Origin: Cymbomonas tetramitiformis
Taxonomy: Eukaryota > Chlorophyta > Pyramimonadophyceae > Pyramimonadales > Pyramimonadaceae
Direction: 5' to 3'
DNA: 19,846 nucleotides
Assembly (NCBI GenBank): GCA_001247695.2
Contig: LGRX02010082.1
Coordinates: 1-19,846, forward strand
Of this stretch, positions 1 to 7,810 are shown one piece after another; the stretch's first letter is position 1, and the number at the start of each line of letters is the position of its first letter. The translations under genes and the position numbers were made by a program. The notes under the pieces were generated by a model. The model ran no database searches, was not told the DNA's origin, and saw only the letters and a program-made list of their open reading frames with translations.

Positions 1-15
1 ATAATTATTCGTGAT

Positions 16-327
16 TTGGTAATTGGTATTTATACTATCAATTTCGACAGATTTGAGATCGCGACGTTGTTGCGCTCGTTACCGCCGGGTGCGGGCAGCT
101 TGGCGAAACTCGCCCTGAAAAACGGCGTCATGCTGACGCAATCGCTTGACGCCGCGTTCGATTCGACGAGAACTGCGTTGTTGGATGCCGAGCGTGATTT
201 GCTGGATTTTCTCGTTATCGCCACGCACTTAGGAAAATATCTTCGTATCACTTCGCGTTATGGGGAGCTGCTTGACGAATCATACTCCCCCATGGATTCC
301 ATTAAAAACCGGTACTTATATATATAA
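16..327 (+). CDS. possible 3' terminal exon of an unknown gene (5' end outside window)
   Basis: An open frame runs from the left edge to TAA at 325-327. From about position 52 it has codon-like periodicity and higher GC than the AT-rich flanks. A plausible acceptor, TTTCGACAG, ends at 51, so the coding part may be a last exon of about 90 residues. It is rich in Leu, Ala and Asp, probably helical, and ends in SYSPMDSIKNRYLYI. The frame has no ATG at its left end, so any start lies upstream or the ORF is spurious. The reverse strand also has an open frame here (251-30), but I prefer the plus strand because it ends naturally just before the AT-rich sequence. I do not recognise the product. The foldback element inserted 18 bp after the stop codon. 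Confidence 0.3.
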   Translation: MVIGIYTINFDRFEIATLLRSLPPGAGSLAKLALKNGVMLTQSLDAAFDSTRTALLDAERDLLDFLVIATHLGKYLRITSRYGELLDESYSPMDSIKNRYLYI

Positions 328-336
328 ACCACTACA

Positions 337-345
337 CAGGTCACC
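337..345 (+). repeat. left target site duplication of the foldback element
   Basis: CAGGTCACC directly precedes the first base of the left arm and recurs at 1129-1137 directly after the right arm. Confidence 0.88.
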
Positions 346-1128
346 ATACTCGTGAAGGTATCGACTGATTAGACTGATTGATTAATTCAGTCAGTGACAT
401 GAGCGACAAAAACCAAATCAGTTCATGTCACCGACTGAATACGATGTCACCAACCGAATACCAATTAATTCAGAAAACTCTCTCACCTCGCCCATCACAT
501 ATATAAATAATAATTTATTGCGGTGGGGGGCGACGTATATTAATATTACCGCCAGAAGTTAAGGATATATAATTATATATATGATTTATGGTATATATAA
601 TTTATATAACATATTTGCTTGAAATTTCTTGGCGCTTCGCGATAAAGAGGGGGGTGGGGAGGTGGGGGTTCTTGGGGTAGTGGGGCAGCGGGGTTAGTTT
701 CGTGGGGGTTCACGAGGGTGGAAGCGTTGGGGAGGGGGGGATAGAGGGGGGAGGGGGAGCCACCGCGGCCCCCATTCCTCCTGGCCTCCTCCTCCCCCCA
801 ATACCCTCTCCCACCTCCCACCCCCTCCTTATCGCGAAGCGCCAAGAAATTTCAAGCAAATATGTTATATAAATTATATATACCATAAATCATATATATA
901 ATTATATATCCTTAACTTCTGGCGGTAATATTAATATACGTCGCCCCCCACCGCAATAAATTATTATTTATATATGTGATGGGCGAGGTGAGAGAGTTTT
1001 CTGAATTAATTGGTATTCGGTTGGTGACATCGTATTCAGTCGGTGACATGAACTGATTTGGTTTTTGTCGCTCATGTCACTGACTGAATTAATCAATCAG
1101 TCTAATCAGTCGATACCTTCACGAGTAT
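346..1128. mobile_element. foldback / long-TIR MITE, 783 bp, with 9-bp target duplication
   Basis: Positions 346-645 and 829-1128 are exact reverse complements of 300 bp each, starting ATACTCGTGAAGGTATCGAC and ending in the complement. The element is flanked by the 9-bp direct repeat CAGGTCACC at 337-345 and 1129-1137, a target site duplication that fixes both ends. The 183-bp centre (646-828) is G-rich then C-rich and partly continues the palindrome. There is no credible coding sequence, so the element is non-autonomous. A 9-bp duplication with long TIRs is typical of Mutator-like (MULE) families, so MULE-related mobilisation is inferred. Each arm holds a near-exact tandem pair of an 18-mer beginning ATGTCACC (425-442 and 444-461 in the left arm), possible transposase-binding sites. 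Identical arms suggest recent origin or arm conversion. Confidence 0.9.
649..677 (+). other. G-quadruplex-forming motif in the loop of the foldback element
   Basis: Four G-runs of 6, 4, 5 and 4 bases are separated by spacers of 1, 4 and 5 bases, which fits the G3+N1-7 quadruplex rule. More G-runs follow to about 760, and C-runs occupy 772-828, so either strand could fold. This comes from the sequence only. Confidence 0.55.
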
Positions 1129-1137
1129 CAGGTCACC
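1129..1137 (+). repeat. right target site duplication of the foldback element
   Basis: CAGGTCACC here matches 337-345 exactly. Beyond these nine bases the flanks differ (TCAATCG on the right; the left side is preceded by ACTACA). Confidence 0.88.
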
Positions 1138-1280
1138 TCAATCGAACGGCAATATTGAATACAACAATGTATATGGTAATATACATTATTACCATTATTT
1201 CCTGTATTTAATTTAGTAATTGTCAGCTGCTTGGTTTCTTTGAGCACTGGTGCTCGAAAGTTTGTTCCAACACGAACAGC
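1138..1280 (+). promoter_or_regulatory. presumed promoter and 5' leader of the BCCT transporter gene
   Basis: Only 143 bp separate the foldback element's right target duplication from the transporter ATG. The stretch is AT-rich and contains TATA-like sequence around 1169-1185 (GTATATGG, inside a short dyad). An in-frame TAA at 1209-1211 closes the reading frame upstream of the ATG with no alternative ATG between, which supports the start at 1281. The transcription start is not determinable by reading. Confidence 0.3.
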
Positions 1281-4200
1281 ATGTCTGACGGCAAGGCTGA
1301 AAGTCCCGGTGAGCATACCCACCAGGAGGATGACTTTGATGAAGCTCAGTTCCTGCAGCACGTGAGGGCGAACCGATGGGTGTCCGTGGATGTGGGCAAG
1401 TATCGTCTGTTTCGTTTCAACTGGGTGGTTTCCCTTATGGCATCCGTGGTGCTGTGGGGATTCGCCATCGCTTGCTTGGTGGAAAAAGACGAGACGCTAG
1501 GCGAGTTTAAAAAATGGCAAGTTTGGATCACTCAGGTAGCCGCTCCGACATCGTTTGTTGCCTGATTGGAGCCGGTGCGACTATTGTAAGAGGTTGCAGA
1601 TAATCCTACGGCTTCGCACGATCACTGATTTCAGCTACTATGGCACCGGCGTGTTTCCTCTTGACATGTGTTTTTCTGAGGCGACTTTACGTTGCATATG
1701 TTAGCAATTAAGTCGGCTTTGTTAGCCTGCCATCTTGTGGGACCGAAACTAAATATTGTGTTTGGGCTTCGGGCAATGACGCTGTTCTTCGCAGAATTTC
1801 ACTTGGTTGTACATCGGTACTCAGGTAGAAACTCTTGCTTGTTGTCTCGCCAACCGCCGTCTGCATCCCTGTATGGTTCACACCTAGCTGTTTATCATAA
1901 CTTGATGTATGTGTGAATAAATTGTTACTCCGTAACCCAGGGACCAACAATTGTTGGGCGATGATCGGTCACAACGGATCATATTTCATGCTGCTTGGCA
2001 TCTGGGTTGGGAATATGTACGAGTTGGTGGCATTTTGTCACGGCCCTGCTCTACTCCTGATTTGCTTCTCACACCCACTGGGTTGATGGTGCGCTGGCTT
2101 TTGTCGGCTGATCTCACGCCATTCAGTGTGAAAAAATCGTATACGTGTGTGTGGCCTCTGAGGGGTACCAGATGGCATGGCGCCCCTCTGCTGCGCTGCT
2201 GCGAGTCTGTGTGCCCAGTGTAATAACAAGCAACGAAAAACTCGCAGGATGTTTGGTCGATATTCCTGGTATGGCTCTGTATTAGCAAGTACGGTACCAT
2301 CAAACTAGGAAAGAAGAATGACAAGCCGGAGTACAATGACTTCACCTGGTTTGCAATGTTGTTCTCTTGTGGTATCGCCGTTGGGCTTTACTATTACGGC
2401 GTGAGCGAGCCAATGTACTATTATCGTAACGGCGGGTAGGTCCCAACTGCACGTGCCGTTTTTCGTATTCGATTAGGTCCACCTGACGGTCGACCTTTCG
2501 GCCCGTTTAGAGGCCATGTTTAGAGGCTCTCCTTGGATGTAGCTCAGGTGTGGTTTTATCTCTTACGGAAGCGTCTTTCAATTAGTTGCCGGGCGTTGCG
2601 GTCAGGCTGAGTCGCGTCGCCAACCTTTGTTGCGCTAAGTTTGCATATTCGCGTTTGATCCACAGTTCGGGTTCCAACATGTTCCGAACACCCGTGGCGA
2701 ACGACGACCAGCAAGCTCAGCAAGCTATTTTCATCACGCTATATCACTGGGTACGGTTCAGTTGGTTTCCTGAAACCTTTCTTTATCTGAATCTACTTGC
2801 GCTCCGGACACGGCCTGACTGGGTCGAAACTTGATTGCTCCAGGGCATCCACGCTTGGGTGGTGTATATCATCGTGGCGCTGTTGCTCGGATTCATGTCT
2901 TATCGCTGGAATCTGCCTATGACGATCCGCATGGCATTCTACCCCCTCGTAGGCGACCATGTGTATGGCTTCCTGGGTGACTTCATCGACGCTCTCTCCA
3001 TGGCGTGTACTACGTTTGGTGTGTGCACCTCGCTAGGCTTCGGTGTGTCCAGTATCAACGCCGGAATCAGCCGGCTGAATTCGGATATCCCAGCCGACGA
3101 CACGGACTGGCAGGTGGCCCTTATCTGGATCATCACCCCGGCGGCAACTCTGAGTGTAATCAGCGGTGTGAATTACGGCATCAAAACTATATCGGAGATC
3201 TGCTTTGTCATGGGCTGCTTCCTTATCCTTGCCATCTTCTTTATGGACAACTCGTGGTTTATTCTGAACTCGTTGGTGCAATCCATCGGCCACTACTTCC
3301 AGTGGATAATTCAGGTCCGCCTCGAGGCCGCACCAAGGCTTCCAAACCTTCCGAGCAAAGCACTTTGGAGCGAGCCCTGTGGTACGTGTGGTTAAGTTTA
3401 TACTGGAGGATGAGCTTTTCCCTTTTTCATTCGCTTGTAGCCACACCGTAACGCTATAGGTCGGCACCGCTGGTAGCGCCTCCGCTCAGATTCTTTCTAG
3501 CCTTTACAGAGCTCCGGCACCGGTGTAAGTTGCTTGCCTTTGCAGCGCTGTCCCCGAGGTGCGGCTTTAGAGCGATGAGATCGCTGAGGCTGGCTGTGAC
3601 TGGTCGCTGAGGCTGGCTGTGACTGGTCGCTGAGGCTGGCTGTGACTGGTCGCTGAGGCTGGCTGTGACTGGTTGCTGAGGCTGGCTGTGACTGGTCGCT
3701 CAGGTGGGCTTCCACTGCGACACGTGGGCACAACTGAACCTCGAGTTCCAAGACAACTATCAGTGGAGAGGTGGAGGAGAGGGCAAAGAGTATTGGGACT
3801 GGAAGAAGAATCAGCTGTGGGAAGCCGGAGCTGACACGCTTTATGACCCCGTGACAGAAGCTACTGGCGAAGATCTTCTTGACCCAGTGTCCACCTACAA
3901 CAGCGGGCCTGACCAGTGGATCGACTGGTGGACCATCTTTTACTGGGGTCCGTCCCGTGATCCCAGTACTGCGGGGTTCCGTATGGCTGCCGCACACCTC
4001 GTCTGGAACGTGTTGCCTCAGTCGGGAATAGAGGTTCAGGACGTGCACGCATGAGATGTGTGAACGTGTGCGGCGTCTTCTATCTCCGGTTGAAAATCGC
4101 CTCAATCAGCCCCATCGCCCACATCACGTAATTCATATCGTGTTTCCCATTTGGTGCTTGGCCCTTGACGGAGTTTCAAACACTGTCAAAGTGAGACGGA

Positions 4201-6158
4201 CAGGCGCGTAGAGTCATGACGATTCCGTTGGTGTGATTGCTCAGGTTGGTGGATCTCTTGGGCGCCTTTTGTTGGAACCTTCATCGCGAAAATCTCCCGT
4301 GGCCGTACTATTCGCCAGGTGCAAACTTGTGCTGGGGGAGCCCGAGTTAAATTGCCTGTTGTAGCTTCCTGTTTGCAGTGCAACGCTCTCTTGTCAGAAG
4401 TTTACTGCGATAGTATGCTACTAGTGCGTGATCAGGCACGTTTCAGTTACCGTCGACACTGGGCAACGCCTCCCGGTTGTTACGGAAGGTCACTTGTGCG
4501 CCATGTCTCTCTGTGAAGTCCGTTTTCCACGTGTAGTTGGAGCTCTCGTTTTGTGGCACCGCCTTCTTTGTTCTGCCTCCGACCACCGGCACCGGCACCG
4601 CCTTCTTTGTTCTACCTCTGACCAGTGCGTTTGCCGCCCGAGTGCAGGTCATCGTGGGCGCCATGTTCGCCCCTGTGGGGTACTCTTTCTTCTTCTTGGT
4701 CACACTTGGTTCCCTCGGTATCAAGATGGAGCGCACCGCAGAGCTCGCCCTTGCACCTGATGCCTCCGCCGTCGATTGGGCCGCTGGAACTGTCAACTGC
4801 ACAGCGCTCGGATATGATGGTGGTTTCCCCGTTCGACAGGATGCCATCGAGCTGGCGGATATCGGAATTTACCCGCTTGCTTGCCGAGCCCACACCGGGC
4901 GTATCTACGATCTTGTCGACAAGCAGTATGGGGAAGGGATGGGGACTTTTTTGACACTGTTTATTGTTACCAACCTGATTATTTACTTCGTCACCTCCAG
5001 CGACAGTGGCTCTTGGGTTGATGACTCGCTCTCTGCCAACGGGCACCCTCACCCACCGGTTATCCAGAAGATCTACTGGTATGTCAGGAGCTCACATGTC
5101 CCAAGTCGGGCTAGCCGCCTGTCACAAGTTGCATGCATTTCTTGACTCTGGACATGGGACTTTCTATTTCCTTACAGTGGTGTGGGTCGTCACTTGTAAG
5201 ACAGCTATGCACAAAGTTGCTCAATGTTTCTGTGGTCTCGTCCGACAGGTGCTGTACCGAAGGCGCAGTGGCCACCGCGTTGCTCGTTGCGGGGGGGAGC
5301 AACTCCCTTTCAGCCCTCCAGGTGTCTTGATTTGACAGTTTTTCCGTTTTCTTTATGTCAGTTGTCCTGTTTCGATAGAAGGTGATATGTGCCTGCGTAC
5401 CGAGTCACAGTCTCGCGTACAGGGTTGTGTTATTTGTGCTCCTCATGTCTCTTATTGTGTGCCTGCAGGCTGCCTCCATCTGTGCTGGATTCCCATACAC
5501 AATAGCTATCTGTTTTTGCTGCACTGCATTGTACAGGGCATGCAAAATCGAATATGAGGACCCGGACATCTTGATTGGCAAAAAGTTCCACCACAGGATC
5601 TTCGACTTTTGTGAAGGCTTCGACCGGTTGAACAAACCTAAAGGCATGCCTGGTGCAGTGGACACGATGCTCCAGATCGCCATTGCGACAGTCTGCCCTT
5701 GTGTTCCACTCTTCAGAATCGCATTTAATCTCTACAGTGCCGAAGGGGGCAAGTGGGTTGGCATATATTCTGTGCTGTTCTACTCATGGATCGCCTGTCT
5801 CATTGCAAGCGCCTTCGAGTCGAACGTTGACAAGCTTGGGTGGGTGTGTTTCATCGGGTTCGCTTTTGGTCTGCTCACAATGCGAATTAAAACCCGTGAG
5901 AAATTCAACATTTACGGCAGTGCTGTTGAAGATATGTTGTGTTGTCTGATGTGCTATCCGCTGGTGATTGTCCAGATGGACGGCCAATTTTTGTTGCGTG
6001 AGGCAGTCGAGTCGGATCCCCAGGTACCTGAATTTGTGAGGAACGTGAAAGAGAAAATAGATATCGAGCTCCCTGATATTCACACAGATGAGCCTGGATC
6101 CCTGGTGAATGTTCACGCAGATGAGCCTGGATCCCTGGTGAAGCCTAGTGAAGTCTAA
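1281..6158 (+). CDS. BCCT-family betaine/choline/carnitine-type transporter with C-terminal PLAC8-like domain (10 exons, 846 aa)
   Basis: A secondary transporter expected to bring a trimethylammonium or related osmolyte (glycine betaine, choline, carnitine or DMSP) across a membrane with Na+ or H+. Ten exons join in phase into 846 residues. The BCCT core covers about residues 50-645. It includes [10 protein letters not shown] (86-95), the glycine segment [16 protein letters not shown] (135-150, equivalent to GMGIG of BetP), [17 protein letters not shown] (170-186), and the Trp box [17 protein letters not shown] (419-435) followed by [16 protein letters not shown] (563-571) is the usual late-core motif. 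An extracellular-type insertion (about 359-413) is Trp/Asp-rich. After the core, residues about 661-792 look like PLAC8: a CPC motif (693-695), then an R-x-K-x-R-E-K-F-x-I-x-G-S segment and [17 protein letters not shown] proteins are usually about 500-680 residues, so this one is extended. The substrate cannot be read from sequence. Confidence 0.93.
1795..1824 (+). other. 30-nt microexon (exon 2) encoding [10 protein letters not shown]
   Basis: Between acceptor CTTCGCAG and donor GTAGAA lie exactly 30 nt coding for ten residues that match the conserved N-F/T-W-x-Y-I-G-T/S-Q segment of BCCT proteins before the next membrane helix. Both neighbouring introns are phase 0, so skipping this exon would keep frame but delete a conserved segment. 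Confidence 0.88.
3581..3703 (+). repeat. 23-bp tandem repeat ending at the 3' splice site of intron 5
   Basis: Five head-to-tail copies of a 23-mer starting TCGCTGAGGCTGGCTG lie at 3581-3603, 3604-3626, 3627-3649, 3650-3672 and 3673-3695. The first four are identical and the fifth has one change (TTGCTGAG). The array runs into TCGCTCAG (3696-3703), whose last AG is the acceptor before exon 6, so the acceptor looks like the beginning of a sixth unit with GAG changed to CAG. Confidence 0.92.
4555..4625 (+). repeat. 39-bp imperfect tandem duplication in intron 7
   Basis: GGCACCGCCTTCTTTGTTCT occurs at 4555 and again at 4594. The copies differ at a few positions further on (CTGCCTCCGACCA against CTACCTCTGACCA). 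It lies just before the intron 7 acceptor and is pyrimidine-rich. Confidence 0.8.
6078..6143 (+). repeat. 33-bp coding tandem duplication in the transporter tail
   Basis: Two 33-nt units (6078-6110 and 6111-6143) encode [11 protein letters not shown] and [11 protein letters not shown]. The nucleotide sequences are almost identical, so the duplication is recent. It lies in the hydrophilic C-terminal tail after the PLAC8-like region and does not disturb frame. Confidence 0.9.
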
Positions 6159-6205
6159 CTTTTGTGGAATGTCCATGTGTGGATACAAAACTTCCAAGAA
6201 AACTT

Positions 6206-6210
6206 TGTAA
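6206..6210 (+). promoter_or_regulatory. possible UGUAA polyadenylation motif
   Basis: TGTAA lies 48 nt after the transporter stop codon. TGTAA is the usual poly(A) signal in volvocine green algae; I see no AATAAA in this 3' flank. A five-base match is weak evidence. Confidence 0.2.
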
Positions 6211-6991
6211 ACTCTAAGTGAAGAAAGCTTGCAGTTTTAAAATGGTTCCCGGCAAAATTGCGGATGACATCCCTACCGATCGTTTGATTAAATCCAGGGC
6301 ACCAATCTGTCCTGAAATGTCATAATATAAAAGGTGTCCAATTAATGGTACAAACATACATCTGAAAAAGCAACCCGGTGTACATACTTACGCCTTGAAA
6401 TGGGCCATGAGCTCGCCTGACGGCTCGGAATCGCCGAAAATGACAGAATTGCGATTTCAGAGATTCAGAGCGGTCGATCAGATTTATTTTCCTCGCTGAG
6501 GCCTCTCGCAGTTTCATTTTGGTTTTCCGTCGCCAAGCGAAAAGGGCTGGCATCCCTTGTTTGACTTGATGTATATGGACTATCTGCGTGATATTGAGTA
6601 CGCACATGGTTCGTATGTTATTCCCTAGCCTATTAGTAACCCGTGGGTACCCACACTCTTCGGAGCAAGTAAGCAATTCTCAACATTTTAGGATGTCCGC
6701 GAGCTTGGCACTTTGCGCGAAGTTTCAGCTTAATAAGTAAAAGTGATTCCGGAGAGATTTTCGCTTGTATCTTATGATTGGCTTTGGGTTAGTTCAAAAG
6801 TGAACCAGAATATTGATGCTGAGACTCTTGCGCATCCGTTGCGCGCATCCGATATACACCCGCATCATGGGAGGTATAGCGGCGATGCTCGATTGAGAGC
6901 TCCTAGGTGTGAGCTCACGTAATGACGCGCATTGTCAAGGATGCCTTGATATTATGTTGCAAGACATCCGTTGGGACCAGTTGTAATAGCA

Positions 6992-7013
6992 GTATGCTTC
7001 CTAGGAAGCATAC
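6992..7013. repeat. 22-bp perfect palindrome
   Basis: The sequence reads GTATGCTTCCT and then its exact reverse complement AGGAAGCATAC with no spacer. No coding frame surrounds it. It could be a protein-binding dyad, the tip of a degraded inverted-repeat element, or chance. Confidence 0.85.
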
Positions 7014-7810
7014 GAATATATACGAACTTACTCCGCTCCGAAAAAATGAGTATGCGAATTGAGGTCAAACATATGCTGCATCGAAAACCCTGAATCGGTC
7101 AGTGATTTCCCGGGTGGTTTTTTCAGATGTCCGTTTGAACAAACAAGGGATTCCCAAACTTTGGGGATATCTTTTCAAAAATGTATTGGGAATGGGGATA
7201 TTATGTCATGAAAGAACTCAGTTTGATGCAGCCTAAGTTTGCATCATAAAAAATCTCAGTTTGATGCGGTACGTTACTTTGCCGTGTGAGCAACCCTTGA
7301 AATGATGTGTTTGATTGCATTTTTGGGCTATTGCACAAACCACCGTGGCATCGTAGACAGATAGATGCCATCCCTGACGGTAAACGCGAGCGTTTTGCTG
7401 ATTAGCCTCACCACGCAGCCGCCTCGTGTGGACACCCTGGGCTACTTGTCCGCGCAGAGCCACAGCCAATCTCTAATTATAGACGTCGCGAGACTTCCAC
7501 ATCGTGCAATCGGGGTAACGCGCGGATACCACCATCACGCACGCGAGGGCGGGAGTGCCCCACGCGCAGATATCGCCATGCATCACTAGAGGAGCTTTGA
7601 AGGGTGCTTGGCTGAAGTGAAGTTATCTAGAACCGTGGCATACTGCAACTCACTTGGTGGTGCAAATATGCGTAGCAATGCATAAGGCATGACTCAATAT
7701 CCAGGCATCCATGTGCCAACCGAGTGCATTGTTCCAGCGCATATTTATGTGAGGAGCACATGGCATTATACGGTGGCTTGACATCAGTATATAACGCCAA
7801 TATCAACCCA

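Larger units (their letters stand above)
1281..6158 (+). other. exon-intron map of the BCCT transporter gene
   Basis: Exons: 1281-1535, 1795-1824, 2248-2435, 2666-2750, 2844-3314, 3704-3947, 4245-4318, 4648-5078, 5249-5321 and 5469-6158 (TAA at 6156-6158). Intron phases in order are 0, 0, 2, 0, 0, 1, 0, 2, 0. Total coding length is 2541 nt. All nine introns are GT-AG, 93 to 423 nt long. The donors are GTAGCC, GTAGAA, GTAGGT, GTACGG, GTCCGC, GTCCGT, GTGCAA, GTATGT and GTGTCT; acceptors are all (A/C/G/T)CAG-like. Boundaries were chosen because conserved BCCT segments continue across each junction without loss or gain of residues. The Trp-box motif is itself split by intron 6, inside the Gly425 codon. 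Confidence 0.88.
6159..7810. other. region without a convincing gene
   Basis: Presumed 3' UTR of the transporter and then intergenic DNA. Short open frames occur on both strands (for example 6676-6320 minus and 7365-7589 plus) but none shows a motif, matching splice sites or clear codon bias. Noted features are the 22-bp palindrome at 6992-7013 and a repeated CTCAGTTTGATGC near 7218 and 7254. Confidence 0.5.

Noticed and set aside
573..845. 90-residue open frame on the minus strand in the foldback element
   Set aside because: It is Gly/Pro-rich because it translates the G/C-run loop; it crosses into the palindromic arms and has no recognisable domain.
346..1128. Foldback element as a pure assembly artefact (false palindrome)
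   Set aside because: The two flanks differ except for a precise 9-bp duplication, which a template-switch or misassembly would not produce. Long reads could still overturn this.
1692..2345. Open frames within introns 1 and 2 of the transporter
   Set aside because: They overlap the microexon and exon 3 in wrong frames or run through intron sequence and show no motif.
3005..3467. Alternative-frame ORFs of 144-148 residues over exon 5
   Set aside because: They are shadows of the conserved transporter exon, which reads as membrane helices in its own frame.
5178..5195. Acceptor TTCCTTACAG at 5177 as start of exon 9
   Set aside because: It looks like a better acceptor, but splicing there breaks the BCCT frame. 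The acceptor at 5248 restores W-C-C-T-E-G-A-V in phase.
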